From the NCBI RefSeq assembly GCF_008124885.1, contig NZ_VNHX01000001.1, forward strand, positions 1 to 64,000: DNA of 64,000 nt. Direction: 5' to 3'. Under the pieces are notes generated by a model. It searched no databases. It worked only from the letters and a program-made list of their open reading frames with translations, and was not told the DNA's origin. The stretch is from Sphingobacterium allocomposti (GTDB lineage: Bacteria; Bacteroidota; Bacteroidia; Sphingobacteriales; Sphingobacteriaceae). The translations under genes and the position numbers were made by a program. Below are positions 1 through 8,561 of this stretch, piece by piece. The first letter of the stretch is position 1. Every line of letters starts with the position of its first letter.

Positions 1-49
1 GCCAGAGCCGATGGTATTGCCGTAACAGGTGGGAGAGTAGGTCGGTGCC
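1..49 (+). rRNA. rrf: 5S ribosomal RNA, 3' end (partial)
   Basis: The first 49 bases match the conserved 3' half of bacterial 5S rRNA, including the GCCGATGGTA segment, the GTGGGAGAGTAGGTCG segment and the terminal GCC. The gene begins before the window. A strong intrinsic terminator follows directly, so this is the distal end of an rRNA operon on the + strand. Confidence 0.93.
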
Positions 50-61
50 TAATTTTACAGG

Positions 62-96
62 AAAGCCCCTTCAGGAAACTGCAAGGGGCTTTTTTA
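62..96 (+). terminator. rRNA operon terminator
   Basis: The inverted repeat AGCCCCTT (64-71) / AAGGGGCT (83-90) is followed by a run of T residues. It sits 13 bases after the end of 5S rRNA and is a typical rho-independent terminator. Confidence 0.9.
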
Positions 97-415
97 TGTT
101 AAGAGATGTGAGATGGGAGACATCAGATGTGGGACCCCTGTCTGATATTCCCAATCCCACTGCTCCATTTGACCGTTCAGCTTATTCCAATCCCGCTACG
201 TGATACCGGCTGCCCTATGGCACTGATAATAAACAGATAACAGACACGGCACCCGCCCGTGGCCGATATCTCCGATCCCAATACTAGCTACTCAATACTA
301 TTTCCTATCTTTTGCGATTTCACTCTGGATATTGGATATTATAGTGTATCTGCGTAACTTGGCAGAAATCTCAAGTGTTAAAGGTGACAAAGGCCGGATA
401 GGAAAAAGAGAATAT
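97..415. other. Intergenic region between 5S rRNA and dnaG
   Basis: About 320 bases with no convincing gene. Positions 103-130 hold four degenerate 7-bp units (GAGATGT, GAGATGG, GAGACAT, CAGATGT). The rest shows no clear promoter box; dnaG transcription probably starts in 300-400. The open frame running upstream of the chosen dnaG start is not conserved-looking primase sequence. Confidence 0.6.
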
Positions 416-2407
416 ATGATTACGAAGGAAACCATCGAAAAAGTGTTAGATGCTGCCCGGATTGAGGAGGTAGTCGGTGACTTTGTCGACCTAAAAAAGC
501 GCGGTACGTCTTTAATAGGCAATTGTCCTTTTCATAACGAGAAAACTCCATCTTTCCACGTTTCTGTAGCTAAGGGCATATATAAATGTTTTGGTTGCGG
601 AGCGGGGGGGGATTCCCTCAAGTTTGTCATGGAGCTTGAGAAGTATTCTTACCCTGAGGCGATACGATATTTAGCGGATAAATATAGCATACCGATAGAG
701 GAAGTGCAGCGCTCGCCTGCGCAGCTCGCTGCGCAAGATAAGCGGGAGAGTCTGTATGTCTTAAGTAGTTGGGCAGGGAAGTACTTTAAAGATCAGCTGT
801 GGACAACCGAAAACGGGCAAGCTATCGGTCTTTCTTATTTTAAAGAGCGCGGATATCGCGAAGATATTATTAAGAAGTTTGATTTGGGATATTCTCCCGA
901 GCAGTGGACGGCATTGTCGGACGCAGCTATTGGGTACGGATTCCATAAGGACTATCTGAAAGAAATAGGCTTATCTATCGAACGGGACGACGGAAGCGTT
1001 TACGATCGTTTTAGGGGACGGGTGATCTTTCCCATCCACAACCTTACCGGCCGGATTATTGGATTTGGCGGGCGTACATTAAAGACGGAGAAGTCGGTAC
1101 CCAAATACGTTAACTCTCCCGAGAGCGACATTTATCATAAGTCTGATGTTCTATACGGACTGAACTTCGCCAAGAAGTCTATAATGGACCATGACTGCTG
1201 TTATCTGGTAGAAGGATACGCAGATGTGTTGTCTATGCACCAGGCGGGCGTCGAAAATGTGGTGTCTTCTTCTGGAACTTCGCTCACCACGGGCCAAATC
1301 CGGCTAATCTCCCGTTTTACAAAGAACGTTGTTATCTTATATGACGGCGACGCGGCGGGCATCAAGGCATCTCTTCGAGGGACAGACATGTTGTTAGAAG
1401 AGGGGCTTAACGTAAAGGTTTTGCTGTTTCCGGATGGTAACGACCCCGACTCTTATGTACAGACATACGGTGCGACGGCGTTTAAGGAGTATATTGCCCG
1501 CCACCAGGAGGATTTTATTTTCTATAAGACCAATATCCTACTTAAAGATACGGGGGGAGACCCCATAAAACGTGCAGAAGTTATCAGAGAGGTGGTGCAA
1601 AGCATTTCTTTAATTCCCGATGAGATTAAAGTGTCCGTTTTCATTCAACAATGTTCACAGCTATTGGATATTGAGGAGCGCGTGCTGTTGACAGAGCTAA
1701 ATAAGATGAGGCTGCAGAAAGGAAAGGCGCAAGAGAAAAAGGACCTTCCGTCAGGATCGAAAGCGAGGTACCCCGCCTCTCCTCCTACGGATATGCCTCC
1801 CGCCGACTTCTTTTTGAACGATGAGGAACGGACACAGATCGGATTGCCGACCTTATCCGAAGCTCCTAGGGTAATCACTCCAGAAATTATGCAAGAGCGG
1901 GAGATCGTGCGTATCCTTTTAAACTATGGTGCCGAGTTGGCGACATGGGAAGGGGACGGAGACATTCCGGTGGCGCCCCTGCTGTTGAGCGCCTTGGATG
2001 ATATAACGTTTGAAGATAAAGCTAGTGCTTATATTGTCGATGTCTTCAGGAAGAAAGCCGAAGAATATGAGATTCCGGATACCAGGTTCTTTTTCTCTCA
2101 CGAGGACAAAGATGTTCAGGATCTAGCCATCACCTGCGTATCAACACCATATGAGCTGAGCCCTAACTGGAACGACGATAAGCGCAAGATCTATGTGAGC
2201 CAGGAAAGGGAGCACCTGAAAGAATTAACGATTCAAGCCGTTTATCGCATAAAAAAGAGGAAAATAGAACGGGAGATGATTAAGATACGCGAAGAGCTAA
2301 AAGTAAGTTCCGCGGAAGACATGGAAATTCTGTTGGCCAAGTATCAAAAGCTGAAAGAAGCGGAAAAGCTCCTTGGCACATTTTTGGGAAATACGGTAGT
2401 CAAATAG
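416..2407 (+). CDS. dnaG: DNA primase DnaG
   Basis: Bacterial replicative primase, 663 aa, which synthesises RNA primers at the replication fork with the DnaB helicase. An N-terminal CHC2 zinc finger is visible (C37, H40, C58, C61), followed by the catalytic core and a TOPRIM domain with the acidic motifs VEGYAD and YDGDAAG. A long, poorly conserved helicase-binding C-terminus completes the protein. The frame is open further upstream (to 332), but the ATG at 416 gives the family N-terminus (MITKETIEKV), so I use that. The next gene, yraN-like, begins 4 bases after the stop, suggesting co-transcription. Length is normal for Bacteroidota primases. Confidence 0.97.
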   Translation: MITKETIEKVLDAARIEEVVGDFVDLKKRGTSLIGNCPFHNEKTPSFHVSVAKGIYKCFGCGAGGDSLKFVMELEKYSYPEAIRYLADKYSIPIEEVQRSPAQLAAQDKRESLYVLSSWAGKYFKDQLWTTENGQAIGLSYFKERGYREDIIKKFDLGYSPEQWTALSDAAIGYGFHKDYLKEIGLSIERDDGSVYDRFRGRVIFPIHNLTGRIIGFGGRTLKTEKSVPKYVNSPESDIYHKSDVLYGLNFAKKSIMDHDCCYLVEGYADVLSMHQAGVENVVSSSGTSLTTGQIRLISRFTKNVVILYDGDAAGIKASLRGTDMLLEEGLNVKVLLFPDGNDPDSYVQTYGATAFKEYIARHQEDFIFYKTNILLKDTGGDPIKRAEVIREVVQSISLIPDEIKVSVFIQQCSQLLDIEERVLLTELNKMRLQKGKAQEKKDLPSGSKARYPASPPTDMPPADFFLNDEERTQIGLPTLSEAPRVITPEIMQEREIVRILLNYGAELATWEGDGDIPVAPLLLSALDDITFEDKASAYIVDVFRKKAEEYEIPDTRFFFSHEDKDVQDLAITCVSTPYELSPNWNDDKRKIYVSQEREHLKELTIQAVYRIKKRKIEREMIKIREELKVSSAEDMEILLAKYQKLKEAEKLLGTFLGNTVVK

Positions 2408-2411
2408 TACT

Positions 2412-2765
2412 ATGGCCAGACACCTTGAATCAGGTAAATGGGGCGAACAGCAGGCCCTGCGCTATCTCAAGGAGCAGGGGTATCAAATTATTTCCCTAAA
2501 TTGGCGTTCGAAACATACTGAAATTGATATCGTAGCTAAAGATGCGGACACACTCGTTTTTGTCGAGGTAAAAGCAAGGAGATCGACGTCGTTCGGAACA
2601 CCGGAGTCGTTTGTAGATCATAAAAAACAACGTTTCCTGATACAGGCTGCCGACGCGTATCTGGCGCAGTCAGCGCATCGTGGAGAAATCAGATTTGATA
2701 TCGTTTCGGTTTACCTGCAAACGGGAGAAATAGAATTAATTAAAGATGCTTTTTGGAGTAATTGA
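2412..2765 (+). CDS. yraN: YraN/UPF0102 family nuclease-fold protein
   Basis: A 117-aa protein of the UPF0102 (YraN) family, which has a predicted restriction-endonuclease-like fold of uncertain function, possibly in DNA processing. The characteristic segments are GKWGEQQALRYL near the N-terminus, then TEIDIVAKD and FVEVKAR, which carry the D and E-x-K residues of the PD-(D/E)xK core. It follows dnaG by 4 bases and is followed within 7 bases by the cyclase-like lipoprotein gene, so the three probably form one transcription unit. Family assignment is firm; the cellular role is not established by the sequence. Confidence 0.92.
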   Translation: MARHLESGKWGEQQALRYLKEQGYQIISLNWRSKHTEIDIVAKDADTLVFVEVKARRSTSFGTPESFVDHKKQRFLIQAADAYLAQSAHRGEIRFDIVSVYLQTGEIELIKDAFWSN

Positions 2766-2772
2766 AACACGT

Positions 2773-3834
2773 ATGAAACTAAACAAACTGGCTGTTTTTT
2801 TAATTAGTATTGCAGCTTTGGCTGTGGCGGGCTGTAAGTCCCAAAAGGGCAAGTTCGAATTTTTGTCTCCAAAATCGGGCGAGACTATTGTCGTCGGTCA
2901 ACAGGTCGCCATCCGACTGCAGTTCCCCGATACCACTATAGATTCAGTAATTTATTCCGTAGATGGGGAGATTATCGAACGGCGGCAGGATACGGGGACG
3001 GTAGCGTTGGATACGGAAGCCATTGGCCTGGGCACACGGAATCTGGTTGCGAAGGTGTACGCCATGGGTAAAGAGGAAGTCGCCTATAGCAGCGTCACCA
3101 TTGTGCCGGAGTCACCAAAGCAGTACGCTTTCGAAAAGCTGGCCGTTTTTCCACACGACACGCGGGCTTTCACGCAGGGCCTGGCATTTGAAAACGGATT
3201 TCTTTACGAATCTACCGGCTCTGGCAATCAGCTGACATCGTCGCTACGTAAGGTCGAGTTGGCTACCGGAAAGGTGTTGCAGAACAAGGAGATTACGGGC
3301 AAAAGCGAAAATGGACAAGATTATTTCGGCGAGGGTATGACCATCCTGGGCGATAAGATCATTATGCTAACCTGGCTAAACAACGAAGGATTTGTGTTTC
3401 AAAAATCCACTTTTGAGAAGTTGTCTACTTTTAATTACCAAAATAGCAAAGAAGGTTGGGGCATTTGTTTCGACGGAACATCCTTAATCAAGTCGGATGG
3501 TTCGAATAAGCTGTATTTCCTGGATCCCATAACCTTTCAGGAGAAGCATGTCATCTCGGTGTATGATAATCAGGGGCCGGTCGATGCATTGAATGAACTG
3601 GAGTTTGTGGAGGGGAAGGTCTACGCTAATGTGTATGGAAAAGATATAATTGTGGTGATTAATCCGAAGACGGGCGCTGTTGAGGGACAAATTAACCTGC
3701 TTGGCTTGCATGATCATCCTTCCCAGACAGATAAAGAGTTGAACGGAATAGCGTACGATTCTTCTTCTAAGAGACTCTTCGTTACCGGTAAACAGTGGGA
3801 CAAGTTGTATGAGATTAAGATCGTGGAGCGCTAA
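2773..3834 (+). CDS. Glutaminyl-peptide cyclotransferase-like lipoprotein
   Basis: A 353-aa protein with a lipoprotein signal ending in LAVAGC, so it is probably anchored in the periplasm or outer membrane. Residues about 20-110 form an Ig-like N-terminal region. The rest matches the plant/bacterial-type glutamine cyclotransferase beta-propeller family, with segments such as FTQGLAFENG, GEGMT, WGICFDG and ELEFVEGKVYANVY. Family members convert N-terminal glutamine to pyroglutamate. The ATG at 2773 is chosen because it gives the signal peptide; the open frame upstream overlaps yraN. It is the last gene of the dnaG-yraN run and is convergent with the next gene. Confidence 0.88.
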   Translation: MKLNKLAVFLISIAALAVAGCKSQKGKFEFLSPKSGETIVVGQQVAIRLQFPDTTIDSVIYSVDGEIIERRQDTGTVALDTEAIGLGTRNLVAKVYAMGKEEVAYSSVTIVPESPKQYAFEKLAVFPHDTRAFTQGLAFENGFLYESTGSGNQLTSSLRKVELATGKVLQNKEITGKSENGQDYFGEGMTILGDKIIMLTWLNNEGFVFQKSTFEKLSTFNYQNSKEGWGICFDGTSLIKSDGSNKLYFLDPITFQEKHVISVYDNQGPVDALNELEFVEGKVYANVYGKDIIVVINPKTGAVEGQINLLGLHDHPSQTDKELNGIAYDSSSKRLFVTGKQWDKLYEIKIVER

Positions 3835-3967
3835 AAACCAGTGTAGAATTTAAAGCTGCAAGACGTGTATGGTGCGTGCAAGCCGTTTGTCCGTATAACG
3901 GCAACCCGCGCCAGTCGTAGCTCCTGGCAACGGCCGCCAACGACGTGCGTAAGAACAATGAACCTAG

Positions 3968-5194
3968 TTACGGCAGGACAGTCCCTTTCTTGAGATAAAA
4001 CTCTAAACGGTCGTTAAGCATGATGATATCGTTTTCGGATTGCTCTTCAAGTCTATCGGGGTATAAAATGCCATAGAGATGGTCGACTTCATGCTGAAAG
4101 ATCACGGCGGTGAACCCTTCTATCAGCTCTTCCTGGCTCTTTCCAGTTGTTTGGTCCGTGTACTGCAACTTGATGCTATAATTTCTTATCACGTCCTCTT
4201 TACGATCGGGAATAGATAGGCATCCTTCGCTCCCCTTACGGAGCAGTTTGGAACGCCAGATAATCCTGGGATTAATGTAAAATTCGAATGGCTGTCCTTC
4301 CTTGTCGAATCGCTGTACCCAAATAACGTTCTTATTGATTCCAACCTGGGGGGCAGCTATGCCCACGCCTGGGTGCTCAGGATCGCGCACAGTTGCGAGC
4401 ATGCGCCCGGATAAGACTTGCAGCAGCGGGTCATTGTGCTTGATATCGTCAGATTGGGTGCGAAGGATAATGGAATCCTCTTCATTTGTGATTTGTAACA
4501 CATACATCTTCTCCTCGGCATGTCCTGCTAAAATGAGATTTTTCTCTTTTTCTGTGAAATTTTTGGCCATGTTGCTGTCTTGTTCTCGTTGATGTTTTGG
4601 TCCGGTATATTTCCGTTCGCCTGCTTCTATAGCGATGTCCAGAAAGTTTTCTTTTGGAGGTTGGGGGCATCTGTACCCGCTACTGTAGGCACAGTAGGGA
4701 TTGTACGCTTTATTGAAATCGATGGTCACCTTGCCGTGGACAAAATCCTGTCGCCGGATGTCGATGTAGCGACCACTTTCGTAGGTGCTTTCTCCGCTTG
4801 TATTATCGAGGAAGGGGAGAAACAGATAGGATGATTGTATCGCGTTTTGAAATAGACTAACGTTCTCATAGACGGGCAGCGTGAACATCTCGCCCTCCAA
4901 TGTAAAATGTAGCAACGCAAATCGCCGGAATTCCTTGCTTGTACCGTCGGAGGTAGGCATGCGGAACTTGGGCTCATTCTCGAGGAATTCGGCTGTCGCT
5001 ACCACCCGGAATTTTTCGTTAGGAGGAAAATAGCTTACGAAGCGTAGGTTTTCCGCCAAAATTGGGCCCCCGGCGCTATGTTCCAATGAATGCCGTTGTT
5101 TGTCCCTATGTTCGTTAATTTCGCTGACATAGTCCTGCGCGAGTCCTAACCATGGGGAGCCGAGTAATAGGGCGATAAAAACAAGGTATTTCAT
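3968..5194 (-). CDS. Secreted DUF1684-peptide deformylase fusion protein
   Basis: A 408-aa protein with a signal peptide (about residues 1-19, ending GLAQ). Residues about 35-200 match DUF1684: GRYIDI, then DFNKAYNPYCAYS, CPQPPKENFLDI and IEAGER. Residues about 215-400 form a peptide deformylase domain with all three catalytic motifs intact: GVGIAAPQ, EGCLS with the metal-binding Cys, and HEVDH. Deformylases remove formyl groups from nascent N-termini in the cytoplasm, so a signal-bearing copy is unexpected for that role. The start at 5194 has an AGGA-type ribosome-binding site just upstream; a longer frame to 5215 exists. It is divergent from ruvX. The true substrate is unknown. Confidence 0.88.
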   Translation of the reverse strand: MKYLVFIALLLGSPWLGLAQDYVSEINEHRDKQRHSLEHSAGGPILAENLRFVSYFPPNEKFRVVATAEFLENEPKFRMPTSDGTSKEFRRFALLHFTLEGEMFTLPVYENVSLFQNAIQSSYLFLPFLDNTSGESTYESGRYIDIRRQDFVHGKVTIDFNKAYNPYCAYSSGYRCPQPPKENFLDIAIEAGERKYTGPKHQREQDSNMAKNFTEKEKNLILAGHAEEKMYVLQITNEEDSIILRTQSDDIKHNDPLLQVLSGRMLATVRDPEHPGVGIAAPQVGINKNVIWVQRFDKEGQPFEFYINPRIIWRSKLLRKGSEGCLSIPDRKEDVIRNYSIKLQYTDQTTGKSQEELIEGFTAVIFQHEVDHLYGILYPDRLEEQSENDIIMLNDRLEFYLKKGTVLP

Positions 5195-5378
5195 TTCTGT
5201 CCTTTTATGAGTCAAACATAAATAAAGATCAGTGGATATGCAATACGGAAGTTTTGCCGGTGATCAATAGATCCGAAAAAGTGACGAAGTTGCGCTTTTC
5301 GCTGCGAAAATATTTAATTTTTTTGATTGCGGTCTTTTGGCGACGATTGGAATCGTATTTTTGTGCAAACAACGTATT

Positions 5379-5792
5379 ATGCGAATCATGGCCTTTGACT
5401 ACGGGACGAAACGTATCGGCGTAGCGGTAACAGACCCGATGCAGATTATTGCGACGTCGTTAACGACAGTCCACCCGTTAGAGATCTGGGACTTCCTGGC
5501 TAAATATACCGCGCGGGAAGATGTGTCGACTTTTGTGGTGGGCAAACCCCTCCAGATGGATGGCACGGCATCGGCTTCTGCTTCGCATGTCATCGGTTTC
5601 ATCCGCAAGTTAAAACAAGTTTACCCCTCCATTGCGGTAGAAGAGGTAGACGAGCGTTTTACATCGAAGATGGCTTCTCAGGTTATCGCCCAAAGTGGAA
5701 AAAAAAAGGGAAAGCGGCAGGAGAAAGGGCTGGTTGATACGGTATCGGCGACCATCATTTTACAAACTTACCTGGATTCTAAAGCGCGTTAG
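5379..5792 (+). CDS. ruvX: Putative pre-16S rRNA nuclease / Holliday junction resolvase-like RuvX (YqgF)
   Basis: A 137-aa YqgF/RuvX protein with an RNase H-like fold. The first motif, MAFDYGTKRIGVAV, includes the catalytic Asp of beta-strand 1; VVGKPLQMDG and VDERFTS are the other family motifs. The family trims the 5' end of 16S rRNA and is also linked to recombination. The ATG at 5379 is used because it starts two residues before the conserved strand; the frame is open to an alternative TTG at 5337. ybeY begins 5 bases after the stop, so two ribosome-maturation genes are paired. Confidence 0.94.
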   Translation: MRIMAFDYGTKRIGVAVTDPMQIIATSLTTVHPLEIWDFLAKYTAREDVSTFVVGKPLQMDGTASASASHVIGFIRKLKQVYPSIAVEEVDERFTSKMASQVIAQSGKKKGKRQEKGLVDTVSATIILQTYLDSKAR

Positions 5793-5797
5793 CAGTT

Positions 5798-6232
5798 ATG
5801 GCATTAAAAGACATTTTATTTTTTACCGAAGACGTATCGTATTCATTAAAGGAAAAGCAGAAACTACGGGTCTGGATTATGCAAACGATCAAGGCCGAAG
5901 GATTTAAACGTATTGGCGAACTGAATTTTATTTTGTGCTCAGATGCTTACCTGTTACAGATCAACAAGCAATACCTAAACCACGACACGTACACGGATAT
6001 CGTCACGTTCGATTCATCGGAGCGTGAGGATACAATTGCCGGCGATATTTTTATTTCGGTCGAGCGGACGGAGGAAAATGCTGAAAGGTTTGGCGTCAGC
6101 GCACGGGACGAGCTTCATCGTGTTATCATTCATGGCGTTTTACATCTTTGCGGCTATCATGATAAGCGCAAGGAAGATAAGTTGCAGATGACCGAGAAGG
6201 AAAACGAGTATCTCAACAGACGGGATTTCTAG
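5798..6232 (+). CDS. ybeY: Endoribonuclease YbeY
   Basis: rRNA maturation/quality-control endoribonuclease, 144 aa. The zinc-binding region reads HGVLHLCGYHDK, with H112 and H116 as two ligands. In E. coli the motif ends DH; here the order after GY is HD, so the third canonical His is displaced and Asp sits at its position. From general knowledge Bacteroidota YbeY proteins commonly have a GYxDK ending, so this is probably a lineage trait rather than inactivation. It is closely coupled to ruvX upstream. Confidence 0.94.
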   Translation: MALKDILFFTEDVSYSLKEKQKLRVWIMQTIKAEGFKRIGELNFILCSDAYLLQINKQYLNHDTYTDIVTFDSSEREDTIAGDIFISVERTEENAERFGVSARDELHRVIIHGVLHLCGYHDKRKEDKLQMTEKENEYLNRRDF

Positions 6233-6341
6233 TACTTTCCTAGGAATTTGTTACATAGGTTACTAGTATATTGTTACACAGAATGATGTAGTCTAGAGCG
6301 TGTTATGGCATATATTTGCTTCATCAATTAACGCTAAATCT

Positions 6342-7016
6342 ATGTGGCAGAACTATGTTTTTTTAACGCTGTTGTTTTTAGTAGCATCTCCGTTTATTGT
6401 GAGTGCGCAGCATGTACAAGGCTGGGGCATATATTTCGGGAACACTGCCTTGGGGAAGAGTAAGTTCTCCGTTCATCATGAGCTGCAGTTGCGGGACTAC
6501 AAGATGGTGGGCGATCATCAGCAGACACTGCTGCGGGTAGGCTTGCAATATCAGGCGCTACCATCCACAAGTTTTACGTTCGGGTATGGCTATATATACA
6601 CTGAGGCGGAAGGCACACCCAATCTCCCTTTTTCGGAAAACAGAATTTATCAGGAGGCCCTGATGAAACATCGGATTGACATCGTGCGTCTACGGCACCG
6701 GTTTCGGGCCGAGGAACGGTTTATGCCGCAGGGCAAGTTCCGTGGACGGGGACGTTACTGCCTGTTTATTGATGTCCCTTTCACACAGCGGCAGATGGGA
6801 GAGGGAGAAATATATGCAGCGTTCTACGACGAAATCTTTTTGAACGCTTTCGACGATAAACTGGACGTGTTTGATCGAAATCGCCTTTACGGAGGACTCG
6901 GATATAAGCTTAAGGATAATCTAGGCTTACAGCTGGGCTATATGAGACAACATGTCGGGAAACTTCCGGGTACTGATCACATTCTGTTCTCTGTGCACCA
7001 TCAGCTACGGTTTTAG
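6342..7016 (+). CDS. DUF2490 domain outer-membrane-type protein
   Basis: A 224-aa protein with an N-terminal signal peptide ending VSAQ. The body alternates hydrophobic and polar residues in the way of a small beta-barrel and ends in aromatic HHQLRF, typical of outer-membrane proteins. It matches DUF2490 by the pattern WGIYFGN, HHELQLRDY, RLRHRFRAEERF and NRLYGGLGYKL. No enzymatic function is known for the family. The ATG at 6342 is chosen for its signal peptide; a GTG at 6300 would add 14 residues. The gene has its own terminator shared with ndk. Confidence 0.85.
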   Translation: MWQNYVFLTLLFLVASPFIVSAQHVQGWGIYFGNTALGKSKFSVHHELQLRDYKMVGDHQQTLLRVGLQYQALPSTSFTFGYGYIYTEAEGTPNLPFSENRIYQEALMKHRIDIVRLRHRFRAEERFMPQGKFRGRGRYCLFIDVPFTQRQMGEGEIYAAFYDEIFLNAFDDKLDVFDRNRLYGGLGYKLKDNLGLQLGYMRQHVGKLPGTDHILFSVHHQLRF

Positions 7017-7028
7017 CTTCCCAGGTAT

Positions 7029-7056
7029 AAAAAAAGGCCCAATCGGGCCTTTTTTA
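7029..7056. terminator. Bidirectional terminator between DUF2490 gene and ndk
   Basis: The GGCCC / GGGCC hairpin is flanked by A-runs on the left and T-runs on the right, so it can serve both convergent genes. It lies 12 bases past the DUF2490 stop and just after ndk on the minus strand. Confidence 0.85.
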
Positions 7057-7064
7057 TGTATACG

Positions 7065-7484
7065 TTAGAAACGTTCGAATTGGGAGAAAAAGAAGTTTCC
7101 TTCGATTTCCGCATTTTCGTCCGAGTCTGATCCGTGAATGGCGTTTGCTTCGATAGACTTCGCATATTTATTACGGATAGTGCCCTCCTCTGCTTTAGAA
7201 GGATCGGTAGCACCGATTAATTTACGGAAATCTTCCACGGCATTTTCTTTTTCTAAGATCGCCGCGACGATAGGACCGGAAGTCATAAAGCCAACCAGCT
7301 CGCCATAGAATGGTCTTTCTTTATGTACAGCGTAGAAATTTCCAGCAGACTCCTGTGTCAGTTGGATATACTTCATAGCTACAATTTTAAATCCGCCGGC
7401 GATAATGTCATTTAAGATCGCTCCGATGTGACCATTTGCTACCGCGTCAGGCTTAATCATTGTAAAGGTTCTATTTGTTGCCAT
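7065..7484 (-). CDS. ndk: Nucleoside diphosphate kinase
   Basis: A 139-aa NDK that transfers the gamma-phosphate between nucleotides through a phosphohistidine. The signature NAIHGSDS contains the catalytic His (H117). The N-terminal MIKPDAV and the C-terminal FF.QFERF are family hallmarks. A perfect TAACTTTG -7 box lies 20 bases upstream of the start. It is monocistronic, convergent with the DUF2490 gene and divergent from ispH. Confidence 0.97.
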   Translation of the reverse strand: MATNRTFTMIKPDAVANGHIGAILNDIIAGGFKIVAMKYIQLTQESAGNFYAVHKERPFYGELVGFMTSGPIVAAILEKENAVEDFRKLIGATDPSKAEEGTIRNKYAKSIEANAIHGSDSDENAEIEGNFFFSQFERF

Positions 7485-7503
7485 TTTTAATAAAAAGTTT
7501 TTG

Positions 7504-7511
7504 CAAAGTTA
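7504..7511 (-). promoter_or_regulatory. ndk promoter -7 box
   Basis: The minus strand reads TAACTTTG, a perfect match to the Bacteroidota TAnnTTTG -7 consensus, preceded by TGAATTTAT. No good TTG -33 element is at the expected distance. Confidence 0.55.
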
Positions 7512-7630
7512 ATAAATTCATGTCGGTAAGTTGTTATACCGTTCCAGGAAATAATGGACGGTTAGACAGGTGTAGCGGTAAAAAATCGGCGGCAATCGCC
7601 TAACATGGTTAAAGTTTGTTTAAAGTTGTT

Positions 7631-7638
7631 TAACTTTG
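7631..7638 (+). promoter_or_regulatory. ispH promoter -7 box
   Basis: TAACTTTG, a perfect TAnnTTTG match, ends three bases before the ispH ATG. If transcription starts 4-7 bases downstream, as known for this promoter class, the mRNA would be leaderless or nearly so. Confidence 0.5.
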
Positions 7639-7641
7639 TAT

Positions 7642-8490
7642 ATGGCTAAAAATCTTCAAGTAACGATAGACAAAGATTCAGGGTTTTGTTTTGGCGTAGT
7701 CTATGCGATAGATATGGCGGAGGAAATCTTAGAAGAGGACGGTTATCTATATTGCTTAGGAGATATTGTGCATAACGACGAGGAAGTAGCTCGTTTAAAG
7801 GCGAAGGGACTGCGCATTATCGGCCATCAAGACCTGGAGGGGTTAAGGAACGAAAAAGTGCTCATCCGTGCTCACGGCGAGGCGCCGGAAACCTATCGTA
7901 TAGCTTTGGAGAATAATATCACCTTGATAGACGCATCCTGCCCGGTCGTGCTGAAATTACAAAATCGCATCAAAACGTCTTACGACGAAAACGAAAAGAT
8001 TCTGATTTTCGGAAAGCATGGACATGCAGAAGTAATAGGATTGCAGGGACAAACCAACAACGAAGCGCTTGTCTTCCAGGATCTAGAGGAATTAGATGCT
8101 GTCGAGCTTCCGCCTGCTTTCACGCTATACAGCCAAACGACGAAAAGCGTTGATAAATTTTATGCTATTAAAGAGGAGTTGCTCAGGAGGGGATACGAAG
8201 TAAAGGCGAACGACACTATTTGCAGGCAGGTATCCAATCGGTATGAAGATCTTGGAGATTTTGCGAGGCAATATGATAAAATTGTTTTTGTCTCGGGCAA
8301 GAAGTCTTCTAATGGCAAAGTTTTGTACGACGTCTGCCGGCAAGCAAACGAAAACAGTTATTTTATTTCGGGCGCAGAGGAGCTTGATCCGACTTTGTTC
8401 CTTGAGGGCGAAACGGTAGGGATCTGTGGTGCCACTTCGACACCGATGTGGCTTATGAAGGACGTTAAAAGAGCGCTGGAGCAACTTTAA
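7642..8490 (+). CDS. ispH: 4-hydroxy-3-methylbut-2-enyl diphosphate reductase
   Basis: IspH (LytB), the last enzyme of the MEP isoprenoid pathway, 282 aa. It reduces HMBPP to IPP and DMAPP with a [4Fe-4S] cluster. The three cluster cysteines are visible: C16 in GFCFGV, C100 in DASCPVV and C194 in DTICRQ. Conserved histidines occur in DIVHN and RAHGE. The ATG at 7642 is used; a TTG two codons earlier lies inside the apparent promoter box. hemH follows after about 70 bases with its own -7 box. Confidence 0.96.
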   Translation: MAKNLQVTIDKDSGFCFGVVYAIDMAEEILEEDGYLYCLGDIVHNDEEVARLKAKGLRIIGHQDLEGLRNEKVLIRAHGEAPETYRIALENNITLIDASCPVVLKLQNRIKTSYDENEKILIFGKHGHAEVIGLQGQTNNEALVFQDLEELDAVELPPAFTLYSQTTKSVDKFYAIKEELLRRGYEVKANDTICRQVSNRYEDLGDFARQYDKIVFVSGKKSSNGKVLYDVCRQANENSYFISGAEELDPTLFLEGETVGICGATSTPMWLMKDVKRALEQL

Positions 8491-8548
8491 AAAGCGTCAT
8501 GTCATTCTCATTTTCCGGCAGCCGCCCGATCTTCCTGTAAATTATAGT

Positions 8549-8556
8549 TATTTTTG
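8549..8556 (+). promoter_or_regulatory. hemH promoter -7 box (candidate)
   Basis: TATTTTTG fits TAnnTTTG and ends five bases before the hemH start codon. No clear -33 element is at the expected spacing. Like ispH, this arrangement would give a very short or absent 5' UTR. Confidence 0.4.
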
Positions 8557-8561
8557 TTTCA

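Noticed and set aside
332..415. N-terminal extension of dnaG
   Set aside because: The 28 extra residues are not primase-like; the ATG at 416 gives the family N-terminus.
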